DNA of 64,000 nucleotides from Cenococcum geophilum 1.58 (Eukaryota > Ascomycota > Dothideomycetes > Gloniales > Gloniaceae). The stretch is from contig KV748201.1 in assembly GCA_001692895.1 (NCBI GenBank), positions 1,612,001 to 1,676,000 on the forward strand, in the 5' to 3' direction. Below the pieces are notes generated by a model. That model worked only from the letters and a program-made list of their open reading frames with translations. It had not been told where the DNA came from and did not search any database. Every line of letters starts with the position of its first letter. Positions within the stretch are counted from its first letter, which is position 1. The position numbers and the translations under genes were made by a program. Below are positions 1-10,214 of the stretch, piece after piece.

Positions 1-30
1 GCTCGCTTAGTACTAGCGCCTTGGCGGCTG
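1..30 (+). repeat. Copia 3'-region motif (CTCGCTTAGTACTAGCGCC type)
   Basis: The first 30 bases carry a motif that recurs at 17019-17047 (inverted), 20614-20642, 27551-27580 and 37245-37274 (inverted). Inside copia elements it always lies between the RNase H end and the 3' LTR. Here it is antisense to the copia F coding strand, as in copia C. Its function is unknown. Confidence 0.6.
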
Positions 31-74
31 GCTTAATATCTTCGCATACTTTATTTCTACTTTAACGTCTTCTC

Positions 75-1650
75 TCTCTACCTACTCGGTAACCTGTAGC
101 TTAATTATATTCGTATTAATTAGGTCCTTTAACGCCTAGCAAGGCTTTAATTTTATTATAGCGTCTACAGGGTTACTGCCTCTATCGATCTATTTAATCT
201 CTACTATTTCTCTTCTCTCGTATAATTGTTGTAAACACATTAGGTTAACTATAAGTTGTTTCTCTTATGTTATCCCGAGTTTAACTAGGCAGTTATATAG
301 AGATTTTAAATCGGTATAAAGGGTAAGCGGTAGTTATTCGAGTTATAGGATCTTCTTAATAGTTGCTTTAATTGTAGCTCTAATGTCAAATCCGTGGGCC
401 ATGCTATATAGTTTAGATGCTAAGACACTTTATATAACTTGCTTACACTTAATAGATAACTAATAGAGGATATTGGCCCTATTGTCCTTATCCGTAAGTA
501 TAATAATAAAGCCGATCTAAGAGGAGAGGTTATGGTTATTGGTAAAGGATAAGTCTGTGAATATTATTAGTTTAAGAGTGCTTGTATTAAGTTATACAAA
601 ATGAAGTCCTTAGGAGGGATTATTGATTTGCCATTATAGCCGCTTATTAAGCTGCTTTATATATTCTTCCTTTGGGTTAATAATTTATACTATAAAGGAG
701 AGGTTAAAGGCAGCTTCTGGTTAATAGACTGTAGCGATATAGGCTCCTCTTACTCTTTAAGTAATGTACTAGTCCTTTAGTGTAACTGCCTTACGGACTT
801 CCCCTCTGGAGCTAGTTAGGTCTATAGCCTTTATAGTGACTAGCTTTAGGTTCTAGTATTAACATTCCTAGGTAAAAGCTATTGAATCTTTTTCTTGCTT
901 AATATAGCCTCCATTAAACTTAATTAGGGTATTTAGCGTAAGCTTCTCTTTCTCTTTTACTAGGAACTTTACCTCCTAAAGTTTAGCTTCTTTAGCCTCC
1001 GTAAAGGTTTTATTAGTAAGGAATAGTATATTATCGGTCTGTAATCCTATAATTCCGAAGCTATCGCTATTTGTGTATAACAAGCAGGGGTTATATATTA
1101 ACTGGTTTATCCATAGCTTATTAAGGTGGTGGCGGTAGTATATATTAAACTAGTGGTTACCAGCTTCCGGGACACTGTATAGTGGTTTAATAACTCTTAG
1201 AATTAATCTATCTTTTAGTTTAAGTTCTAGTGGCGGGCGTATAAAGAAGTCTCTGTTTAGGTAGATGCTAGACTGTACGTAGGCTTATAAGATATTGCGT
1301 AGGTATAAAGAGGCTGGTCTTCTTTTATTTCCTTATAGGGTTGCTATAAGTGCTAAAATGATTCTCTAGCTGATATGTTAAATGGTTAGTAACTATATTA
1401 GAACTAGATCTTTGCTATAGTTATTATAGGCTTATATAACCAGTCTAGACTTCTTAAAGGCCTTATCTGTTTCGGCGTTCTTAATCTTGTTAACAAATTA
1501 GGAGTTGAAGATTCTAACTCCTTTCAGGACGTCTGCTGTATTAGTAAACTTAAAGACGTCTTTCTTAAGTAAACCGTTTATCTCCTTGCGTTAAGACTCT
1601 GTAAATAACAGTAAGGTATACTTAGAGGTTATAGTATTAGATTTCGTTAG
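75..1650 (-). pseudogene. Copia F reverse transcriptase and RNase H, RIP-degraded
   Basis: Minus-strand translation gives the RNase H core IIFTDLSFTNN, followed by a serine-lysine-cysteine (SIKCK) segment and LASKLYSMAHGFD, at about 360-580. Further right, the RT palm segment reads LQTDNILFLTNKTF near 1030-1090, where the usual DD pair of copia RT has become DN. These domains convert element RNA to DNA in virus-like particles. Several in-frame stops interrupt the frame, and each is explained by C to T change in Gln or Trp codons. The C-terminal end reads DAIIKLKP followed by the last RNase H residues near 75-130. The family assignment is secure; exact domain edges are approximate. Confidence 0.85.
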
Positions 1651-1751
1651 GCTGTCGTTAATAAATATTGATACGTCTATAATGTTTTGCTGGGACTTTA
1701 TCGGCGATCGTTGTGTCCGTTTTAATTTTTGGAGGGGTGTAGTAGCTGCCG

Positions 1752-1830
1752 GTTCCTTAGTTGGTTCCTTAGTTAGTTCCTTAGTTAGTTCCTTAGTTAG
1801 TTCCTTAGTTGGTTCCTTAGTCGGTTCTTC
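1752..1830 (-). repeat. 12-bp tandem repeat coding a charged linker in copia F pol
   Basis: About six units of TTCCTTAGTTAG-like sequence stand in tandem. On the copia coding (minus) strand they read Thr-Lys-Glu-Pro/Leu repeats, such as EPTKELTKELTK. They sit between the integrase and the reverse transcriptase, where copia D, E and C also have low-complexity linkers of different sequence. The repeat also keeps an open frame on the plus strand (1682-2164), which I treat as a by-product. Confidence 0.8.
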
Positions 1831-1849
1831 TGGTTTGGGTTATAGGTAT

Positions 1850-3000
1850 GGTTTTACTGCTGTGGTCCTAAAGTTGGTAGGTCCACTAGGGAGCTATACC
1901 TTATATATCTCTCTGTTAATTCTAAGTAACTTGAATAGGCTAGTCTATCTGCCGCTTTGTCTAGTATTGCCTTTATGCTATATGAGTACATCTAAGTTAA
2001 GGGGGAGGTTGTGGATTATGGTGATAGATGGACCGTTTTGTTGGTTTAGTATATCGTTAACTTGCTTCTTTACCCTAATCCTTGCGATCTCCTCCATTGC
2101 CTTCTTTATAGCTACCGCTCGCTATATAATAGAGGGTGCTGGTAGGTTAAGTTCGCTCATTTAAGGGTAGGCACCGAAGATGAGAAGTGTTGGGACTAAG
2201 CTATCTAGGCTAGCTGTGTTATTAGTAGCCTTTACCGCTATTTATAAAGCTAGTTCTTTGGTTATTCCTAAGTCCTATAGCTCCTCTATAATTATCTAGT
2301 ATGCTTAGCATAGGGTTAGATAAGCTCTTTCTACCATTCTAATAGACCAGTGAGCTTCCACTAGGACGCTCTTGGTTGATATGGCCATTACCATAGCGTG
2401 CTATTAAAATTCCTTGCTTACGAAGTTCTTCCTAGCGTCGTGGGTAATGTAGTTAGGTGGTCTAATGTAGGTGTTAATCCAGCAGAGTTGTAGGATATCC
2501 CAGGTATATTTTGCGGAGATATTGCGTAGCCATCTCGCGGCTTAAAATCTGGTAGCTTTATTGATTATATGGAGAATAGGGCTTCTATTAATATATATAA
2601 TATTAATAAAAATAGAATGGTTGAAATTGGAATTTTAGTCTTCTTATAATATGAACTTAAACTATCTAGGGGATTTGCCGTATTTCTAGCAGTGGGAGCA
2701 GTACTTAGTGAGGTAGTTAATGACCTACTTATTAATGTTATTGTGGCTAGAGCGTTCTAGTACCTTATATAGCTTATCTGCTAATAGATATCTGAAGCGG
2801 CGGTAAAGTTAGCGGAGTTTAGTGGTGGTTAAGTAGTAAGGGTTTTAGTTAAATAAGTAGGTTATAAATAACTGTAATAACTCTTCCTATAATAGGAAGG
2901 GGTAACTAAATTAGCGAACCACTGGCACTGATTTTGTTGGGGTAACTAGGACGTTCTTAAGGTTGTTATAATAGACCTTTAGTATATCCATATCTGCGAG
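1850..3000 (-). pseudogene. Copia F integrase, RIP-degraded
   Basis: The minus strand shows the integrase core with ITHDARKNFVSKEF near 2420-2470. This is followed by KSVLVEAHWSIRMVERAYL, which retains the catalytic Glu of the D-D-E triad. Downstream comes the conserved PTLLVFGAYP segment near 2140-2200. Gly to Arg changes (DAGKNF read as DARKNF) fit RIP. Integrase would insert the cDNA and make the 5-bp target duplications seen for the other copia copies here. Stops make it non-functional. Confidence 0.85.
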
Positions 3001-3049
3001 ATATAGTAGGAAGGGTGTCGGCCTTTATAATGTAAAATTTAATATTGCC

Positions 3050-4900
3050 AACTGGTATATTGGCTATAATAGAGCTAATAGAAGAGGTAGAGCCGATACC
3101 AAACTGGACGTTAATGGCGCCGGCCTTTAAGGTGTCGATAACGGTGTTATAGGTCTTTCTATATACGAGGTATTGTCTATAACCTACTATTAATCTCTTT
3201 AAAGCTCTAGTGTTAATTATTACTCTATAGAACTTGTCAGAGGTATATTAGCTAGTAGTAACGTAGGCAAATAGGTCTGGGTTATTGTGGTAAGCAATTA
3301 GGTTGGTGCCGGTAATTATATAGGTAAAGGATCGGTCCGCTAAGTTAGTTATAGTATTAGTGGCTCCTTTATACTATATTATTCCGGAAGAGGTAAGGAA
3401 CAGTTTAGTCTGTTCCTAAGCCGGAAATATTAGTGGTAACTTAATATCAATTATAAGGGCTTTTATTGCGTTATTAGTAGATTCTAAGTTAAGTTTATTA
3501 TTGTGATCTGTTCCCTTGTACTTGGTAATATATTACTTAGCGTGCCTATCAAAGCGGCGGTTAAATCTGTCCTTAAACTTCTTCCTTAATTTATTGCGTT
3601 CTTCTCTTAAGTATTTAGATAATTAGCAGCCTTCCTTATGGCAGACGAAGCAGCGCTTCTTTAATAATGCATATCGGCTAGATAAGGATGATTGTGTTCT
3701 ATGAGGTAATTAGGGGTATTATCTATAGTAGCGGCGGTCGGTGAAGTAGGCTTAGGGGTTCTTACTATTTAACTTTTTGAATATTGTGATAGAGGATTGT
3801 AAGTTATTAATTAGGCTAGTTAAGCTATTAGAGGGTTTAAAGCAGGCATATTAATACGCTGGTAACTCCTAGTAGGCGTTAATAAGCTTATTATAAAGAA
3901 ACTTGTCTATATATAAATCTAGGTTAAGACCGTACTAGAGGTGTCTTAGTTCTTTAATAAGCAACTATAGGCAGTCTAGGGTTAATTTTCCAGTATTCTC
4001 GCCTTTGCTTATTATAGACCTTAAGGTTATCAAGTTCCATTGCCCTAGTATACCACGCCTGTACTTAGGTCCCTTAAAGTAATTACGTGTGGCGTTATAG
4101 ATTTGGTTAAATAAGAGGGTCATAGTAACGTTCTTAAGGTTAGTGTAGTAATAGTTAAGTGCTAAGCCGCGTAGCATTATAGGGTAGGCTTTAACCTTAG
4201 CTTTTTGGGGTATATTAGCTCTACTGCAGAGGTTATAGAAGATAGTAAGTTTAAAGTTAAAGTTATTATTTTCTCTACTGTACTTATTATCTTCCGTATA
4301 TATCTTCGCAAGGTTTATTAACTTTTTACCGAAACCCTGGTTTAATAAGGTAGATTATATTAACGAGATAGGTTATAGGGTTAGTAAGGTTAAGGTTAGG
4401 GTTTTAATAGTAGTTTATAAGATTAGATTTTTGGTAGTACTAGTACTAGTACTAGTACTAGCGAAGTTGTTCTTAAGGAGGTAGTTAATTCATCCTAAAT
4501 TGAACTTCCCTCCGGCTGCTATATACTCTTTAATCTTAAGCTTAGTCCACTCTGTAGGTTCTTATTCTTATAGGGTATTAAATAGTGATTTAGGAACTGT
4601 GGCGTTCCTATACTTCCTTACCCATACGCCGTTAGTCCGTAGGAGTAATTGAAGCTTTCTAATATATGTCTGGTTACAGTTTTTAAAGATTTGTACTGTA
4701 AAGTTCTGGAAATTATCCTTATAGGCTTCCTATAGTTTATTGTCTTTAAAGTTATAGACCTTATATTCTGAGGTCTTAAACTGCACAAAGTCATTAATGT
4801 CTATAATATCGATGTCATTAGAGTCTACATTAATTCCTCTGCCCTACTTCTTCTGTCCTTCTCTAACTTATTGCCTAATATCCGTTATAGTGGTTCTTAT
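3050..4900 (-). pseudogene. Copia F gag with zinc knuckle, and protease region
   Basis: The minus strand has a gag-like stretch whose longest open piece (3965-4177) contains LNYYYTNLKN, then RNYFKGPKYRRGILGQWN, close to the same segment in copia D (YFKGPEYKRDIL). C-terminal to it is a degraded zinc knuckle, CFVCHKEGC, near 3620-3665, expected to bind element RNA. The aspartic protease should lie at about 3050-3400; I place it by order only and do not see a clear active-site motif. A 6-bp tandem repeat at 4435-4462 encodes Ser-Thr repeats in gag. Stops are frequent. Confidence 0.75.
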
Positions 4901-4919
4901 AATAACGGGTAAGTTCGTG

Positions 4920-5180
4920 TAATAGTTGTAGGGTTTAAAACGCGTAATAGACACAAACTGAGGTTCTTTATCTTGTTAAGTTTTGATTTTTGGGTTCTAA
5001 AACGCGTAATAAACACGAAACTAAGGGCCTGTTAGGGGGTTGGTTCCTTAAGTACCTAACGCCTTTTAGAGTGCGTAATGGACGCGAACTAAGGGCCTAT
5101 TAAGGGGTTGGTTCTTTAAGTACCTAAGGACTATATATAAAGAATTAAGGGCCTATTAGGGGGTTGGTTCTTTAGATATA
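4920..5180 (-). repeat. Leader tandem repeats of copia F
   Basis: Three to four diverged units of about 65-75 bp occur between gag and the 5' LTR. Each has a variant of AGGGCCTRTTAGGGGGTTGG followed by TTCTTTAAGTACCTAA, and most also have a GCGTAATRRACRC segment. The position corresponds to the untranslated leader of the element. Copia E also has leader repeats, of different sequence. Confidence 0.75.
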
Positions 5181-5280
5181 CGTTAACTAATACTCCTTAG
5201 CAAACGGGTTCGGTAGAGGCCTGTAAGCAGGGACTGATCGAGCTTGTTTCTCTTCGTAGGTAGTACGTCTCCTAATCTGT

Positions 5281-5293
5281 GATCACTAATCAG
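5281..5293 (-). promoter_or_regulatory. Putative primer-binding site of copia F
   Basis: On the coding strand the LTR end (..CCGACA) is followed directly by CTGATTAGTGATC. Copia D has CTGATTAGTGAGC and copia E CTAATTAGTGGTT at the same place, and copia C begins CTGAT. The position and conservation suggest the minus-strand primer-binding site. I cannot name the priming RNA. Confidence 0.5.
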
Positions 5294-5454
5294 TGTCGGT
5301 ATCACTTCCGGTGATACGTATTGCTATTGCAATAGTGTAGGGGTAGTAACTGATTTTTAATTGATGCTTATTGATTCTCCTATTCTGCAGGTGGAATTTG
5401 GTGGATTTCCTAAACTCGCTTAGCTTATGTGACTAACCCAATTAGTTACAGACA
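5294..5454 (-). repeat. Copia F 5' LTR
   Basis: The segment begins TGTCGG and ends CAGACA on the plus strand, the TG..CA termini of an LTR. It lies directly outside the leader. The left edge is firm because the putative primer-binding site follows. The right edge could also be 5468. The partner LTR is outside the window, so identity cannot be tested. Confidence 0.65.
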
Positions 5455-6525
5455 ACCTCGTTCAGACAATATTAAAACGACAGCCCTCTAAAGAGCCGCT
5501 AAGACGGCCTTTAATAGGGTAGAAAAGGAATTAGTAGAGGTACTTAACGGTATCTAGAATATATTAGTAAAGCGCTAGTAAAAAATAAAATGGCTATTAG
5601 TACTATTAGAAGCGCTTAGGGAACGCGTAAAGGACCGTAAAAATAAGATATAAGGCTTCCTCACGTACTAGAAGGACTATATAGAGCGGGAAGCTGTAAT
5701 AAACCCCCGTAAGCGTGGCTAGTAAAACGCCGGTAGAGCGTAGGCGGAGCGCTGCTACCGTATAGGAGGTCACCAGCACTAAAGGCGGGCAACTACCTTT
5801 ATCGCAAAATGGGTAGATTTAGAATAGCGATGACGGTGGCAGGTAAAGGCTAAAGACCGCATAGAAACCACGTGGAAGACCCTATAGGGGAAACCTATAA
5901 TCCTATTATATAAAGGCCTAATAAAAGCAGAGGCTATAGTACTATTTCTTCTTCGTATAGAGGTAATAGGGCTTAATGCATGGCTTATATCTGTTGGTAT
6001 ACTAGCGGTTCTCCTATGGTATAAATGCGGCTAGATAAGGCAGATAGTTCACTATATACTATTCTAGTGTCCATACTACTAAAGGGCGGACTTTATAGCA
6101 AAATGCGCCTCTAAACGCCTTTAGGATATTTTAAATAATAAAGAAAGCGCCTAAGCGGCAGCAAAATAGCTAGTATAGTTAGGTGTTTTACCCTAGTTTT
6201 AGGCAGTAAAGGTAATAGATGTAGAGAACATAAGTAGATACTAGCCCTTTTAAAGCCTAGAGGACTAGTAAAAGAATAAGGGTAAAAGGATAAGGAAAGA
6301 AGGGGGTAGAGTAAGATTATCCGCGAAGCGCGGCTAGTTGGCTTAATATGCAGACTTAAAGGCAGGTAGAAGGCGAGCCACTAGCGCTCCGATGTCGGAA
6401 CGCTGCNATCTCTCNAGCGNGGCCNNAGGTGGGGTTTTCTCTAAGTTAGAGTTTTTCCTATAGAAGGTATTAGCCTGCGTGGACCCACTAGGGGGACCAA
6501 GACGGGTGGTAAATTGAATTTATTA
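5455..6525 (+). mobile_element. LINE 1: Tad-type non-LTR retrotransposon, 3' fragment
   Basis: This block carries the C-terminal part of a LINE ORF2, then about 170 bp of 3' untranslated sequence ending GAATTTATTATTAATT. The last 90 bases resemble the 3' end of LINE 2 (54143-54200 read on the minus strand) in the GTGGRCCC..TAGGGG..CC..GACG pattern. The ATT-rich tail marks the 3' end. Gypsy A reverse-transcriptase sequence resumes at once (TTAATTAGCAAAA), so the LINE inserted into gypsy A copy 1. Its left part is cut by copia F. Ambiguous bases (n) occur at 6406-6425. Confidence 0.8.
5895..6345 (+). pseudogene. LINE 1 ORF2 C-terminal domain
   Basis: The plus-strand frame reads LYKGLIKAEAIVLFLLRIEV, then GLNAWLISVG, then a CG..RQIVHYILFxCPYY pattern at about 5930-6090. 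This is the Cys/His-bearing tail that follows RNase H in fungal Tad-like LINEs (consensus of the type CG..RQTVRHVLLxCP..). Stops occur in Gln/Trp positions as expected from RIP. The upstream 5460-5890 also has coding character (for example VKDRKNKI and EREAVINPRKRG), but I cannot match it to a standard ORF2 domain. Confidence 0.7.
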
Positions 6526-9125
6526 TTAATTAGCAAAATTTAGGATTGGATAGGTAATGCGCAAATCTTTATAAAGATAGATCTAAGATAGGCGTTCTAT
6601 TAGATTAGAATTAAGGAAGGCAATAAATAAAAGGCAGCTTTTAGGTTAAGAGAAGGACTATATAAGCCATTAGTTATACAATTTAGATTAATAAATACAC
6701 CCGTAATATTCTAGAAAAGGATTAATAGTGTATTAGGAGAACACCTTAATAAGTTTATTATGGTATACCTTAATAATAATATTATCTACTTAATAACTAA
6801 GGAAGAATATGGGGAATATATTAAATAGGGTTTAAAGAGACTATAAGAAGAACAGATGCTAGTAGTAATTAAGAAATGCGAGTTCTTTATAAGGAAGACC
6901 AATTTTATTAGATTTATTATTAAACTAAGTTATATTAGTATAGACCTAAAGAAGATTAAAGCTATAGTAAATTAGTAAGAACTAGAGAATATAATACAGT
7001 TAAGGTTATTCTTAAGGTTTTGCAACTACTACAGAAGGTTTATAGCATAATAGTTAAAGAATATTAAACCATTTACTAGGCTTATAAAAAAAGAGAAATT
7101 ATAGGCATAGGGAGACGAGTAGAGGAAGCTATTTAAGGAACTTAAAGAATTATTTACCTAGGAGCTAATCCTTAAAATCTACTAACTAGGACTAGACACG
7201 GTTATGGAAATAGATATATTAGACTATACACTAAAAGCATACTTACTATAAAAGCATAAGGACGTATAGCATCCAGTATTATATTATAGTCGAAAGATAA
7301 CACCACTAGAGTTAAACTATAACGTCTATAATAAAGAGTTATTAGGTATAATTACAGTACTTAAAAAATAGAGAGCATTCTTATAAGGCGTAGAGAAACT
7401 ATTTATAGTTAAGACGGATTATAAGAACCTAATAGGGTTCCTAATAATAAAAGAACTTAATTATAGATAAGTTAGATAGGTAAAAATACTTATAGAATAC
7501 CATTTTAAGATTTAGTATACTAAAGGAACTAAGAATGCAAGAGTAGACGCACTTAGTAGAAAAGCTAAACTATAAAATAATAAGAAGATATTAGGAGCAA
7601 TGCTACGTAAAGATAAAAATAGATAAATTAGATATAATTACCCTAAGCTAGTAGTAACTTAAGAGGATAATAAATTAAAAAGAGTCTACGAGATACTAGA
7701 GAGCTTTTAGGTATAAAGAATTCTAAAGGCATAGCTAGAAGATCTATCAATGGATATATATAAAAAGTAAAAAGTAAAATATATCCTAAAAAGTATAGCA
7801 AAGCATTTTATAAAAGATTTCTATAAGGGAATAACTTAAGGACATAATAGAGTAATAGGCTTAGTGTTAAGACTATAAGAAGAATATATTATTAACGGAA
7901 TCTAGGGCATTACTAGAAAAGTAATAAAGGAGTATCTAGATTGCTAAAGGAAGAAAATAATAAGGTATAAGTTATATAGAGGGCTATAACCTATTAAAAT
8001 ACCAGAGAGACTATAGGAGGTTATATTATAGGACTTTATTATTAAGTTACTAAAGTTAAAAGACCCTATTACCGAATAAGAGTATAACGCGATCTTAGTA
8101 ATAGTGGATAAGTTAACTAAATAGGGCTACTTTATAGTATATATAGAAGAAATCTTAGTAGAAGATATTGCTAAAATCTATATTAAAGAAGTATTTATAA
8201 GATATAGAGCACTAAGTAAGATTATATTAGATAGAGATCTAAGATTTATAGTAGTATTTTAGGAGGTATTCTTAGCAAAATAAGGAGTTAGAGTAGCAAC
8301 TTTTACTATATATTATCCGCAGACGGACAGTTAAATAGAAAGATTAAATTAGACGCTAGAATAGTATTTAAGATATTATATTAATTACGTATAAAATAAT
8401 TGGGTATTATTATTACCAGTTATATAGTTTATATATAATATAACACTATGGGAAGGAATAGGCATATTACTATTTAAGGCAAATTATAGATATAAGCTAA
8501 AAATATTATTATTACTATAATAAGTAAAAAAAACGAGTAGCATAGCTAAAGAGAGAATAAAGACATTAATAAATCTTTATATAGACCTTATAGAATTAGC
8601 GAAAAAGGTATAAGAAAGGATAAAAAGGTACTATAATACTAAGAGATCTAAGGGACTAGATCTTAAGGAGGGAGATAAAGTATAGCTACTATATAAAAAT
8701 TTCAAGAGTTAATAACTAAGTAAGAAGTTAGACTATATTAGACTAGGACCTTTTAAAATTATATAAAGGATTTTACTAGTTATATTTAAATTAAACCTAT
8801 TAGCTAAAATAAAGATCTACCCTATACAGCATATTATAATGCTAAAACTAGCATATAGAAATATTAAGCTATTAGTCTATAAAGCAGACATATATAGAGA
8901 ATAAGAGGAAAACAAATAGTAGGTTTTAAAGATTATTAGTTATAAGGATATTAATAATAAATATAGTATAAGGTTAAGTAGATAGGCTATAATAAGACTA
9001 CCTAAGAACTACTAGAAAATTTAAAAAAAACGCTATAAGAAAGGTACAGGAGTATTAGAAGAGATTAGGTTAGGCAGCATTAATAAAAAAGAATTACTAA
9101 AAAATAAATTACCTAAGGGGGACCT
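6526..9125 (+). pseudogene. Gypsy A1 pol: RT (partial), RNase H, integrase, chromodomain
   Basis: The frame shows the RT segment with the catalytic YxDD changed to YLNN near 6760-6780, as in copy 2. It continues with the RNase H region (YYSRKITPLELNYN near 7280-7325), an integrase core that keeps PQTDS near 8320-8335, and a C-terminal chromodomain near 8930-9060. The chromodomain would tether integration to histone-marked chromatin. Stops are frequent throughout. The order and the match to copy 2 make the assignment secure. Confidence 0.85.
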
Positions 9126-9792
9126 AAGAAGAGTAGTTACTAAACTACTTAGATCTATTTCCTTCTTAGCTAAAAGAGAATCCATTTTTTTGTCGCTAAG
9201 TTCCTATAAACCTTATTCTATAAGTTTCCACTCCTTAAAATAAACCTTCTTATAAACCTTCTTAAGATAAAGTAACTAAGTAGACGCCGCGATATAAGTA
9301 TTTAAGGCCTTCTGTTCCGTATTATAAGAATATTTTAACTTAATAAGAGCTTAAGACAACTCGCTATTAAGATAAGCAGTAGTAGATTAAATATAAGACC
9401 CTAAAATAAATTAACTAGGGAAATAGACGACTATTAAGAGTAATAGGACGCGTATATTTAGCATTAAAAGTAAAGTGAATATTATAGAACGAATAAATAT
9501 TCGCTTTAGTGCACTTTAAATAAAAGGACGATTATTATAAAGATGGACTCGCCAACGCAATATAGACTAACCCCTCTTTTGCACAGTAAGAATATAGAAA
9601 TAGCATAATCTTACTAAGCAATAATATTGCAGCAATAGTGCGGGCATGACGTTAGGCGTATAAAGAAGAAGAAGCTTTAGGTATAATAAATAACAATATT
9701 AACTAAATTAATTAGACGGATATTATANCTCTAGTAAACAACTTAGAGATATTAAGANTCTTTAAGGACAAAGATAGAAAGGAGGGAGATAG
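9126..9792 (+). other. Gypsy A1 sequence between pol and 3' LTR
   Basis: About 670 bp lie between the chromodomain and the LTR and match 61670-62337 of copy 2 (for example CCCCTCTTTTGCA and GAAGAAGAAGCTTTAGGTATAATAA-like segments). I see no recognisable domain. Two ambiguous bases occur at 9728 and 9758. It is long for a 3' untranslated region and may hold a degraded small reading frame. Confidence 0.6.
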
Positions 9793-10214
9793 TATTACGG
9801 ACGCTTTAAGTACGATATTATAACTACTAGGAGAGGAGTTAGAAGTAACTAGTTAGTTAATTAAGGCATAGTCTAAAATAGAGCCGATAGAACTATATAA
9901 TAAGGAATAGTAACTAAAGTTATATAACGTGCTATGTATTAAATAAGAGGAATAGGAGGAACTTATATACCTTATATATAAGACGTACTTTATATATAAG
10001 GAGAATTTCTTAAGAGTACGGTTATGTATTTAAAGGACTACAGTCCCTACCTAGATAGTTCTTCTCTCCTTATAGTAAATCTTAGAATATAATTAGAGTT
10101 AATCTATTAGGCAACCACTCTACTAGTCATTATTATGTTGTTAACTTCCTGTTTACCTATATACCTAGCCTATTAATAAGTCTACCATAGTTCCTGCTAT
10201 AAGGCTTCGTTATA
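9793..10214 (+). repeat. Gypsy A1 3' LTR
   Basis: This 422-bp stretch aligns end to end with the 421-bp LTRs at 52529-52949 and 62338-62758. The terminal dinucleotides have mutated from TG..CA to TA..TA (TATTAC..GTTATA), consistent with RIP acting on both ends. Confidence 0.88.

Larger units (their letters stand above)
1..5454 (-). mobile_element. Copia F: Ty1/copia retrotransposon, 3' end beyond window edge
   Basis: The minus strand reads, from right to left, LTR, leader, gag with zinc knuckle, protease, integrase, reverse transcriptase and RNase H. This is the copia order, with integrase before reverse transcriptase. The 5' LTR is at the right (5294-5454). The RNase H C-terminus lies at about 75-330, and position 1 is already in the 3' untranslated part, so the 3' LTR lies left of the window. 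In-frame stops occur throughout in RIP-type contexts, so the copy is dead. It appears to be inserted in LINE 1, whose sequence begins directly to the right. Boundaries on the left cannot be seen. Confidence 0.9.
6526..10214 (+). mobile_element. Gypsy A copy 1: chromodomain Ty3/gypsy element, 3' part
   Basis: The sequence is collinear with gypsy A copy 2 (59081-62758) from mid reverse transcriptase through RNase H, integrase, chromodomain and the 3' LTR. The 5' part is missing, because LINE 1 and copia F lie to the left and the window ends. Gypsy B gag sequence starts directly to the right of the LTR (TAACAATCCG..), so this copy is inserted in gypsy B copy 1. The right-hand 5-bp target copy would be TAACA at 10215-10219; the left one is not visible. 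Confidence 0.88.

Noticed and set aside
1682-2164. 160-codon plus-strand frame with Ser-Leu-Val repeats and hydrophobic stretches, resembling a membrane protein
   Set aside because: It is antisense to the copia F integrase and linker; the SLVS repeats are the reverse of the Thr-Lys-Glu linker.
6526-10214. Segmental duplication of 59081-62758
   Set aside because: Similarity starts and ends at element boundaries (LINE insertion point and LTR end) and does not extend into flanks, so these are two copies of one transposon.
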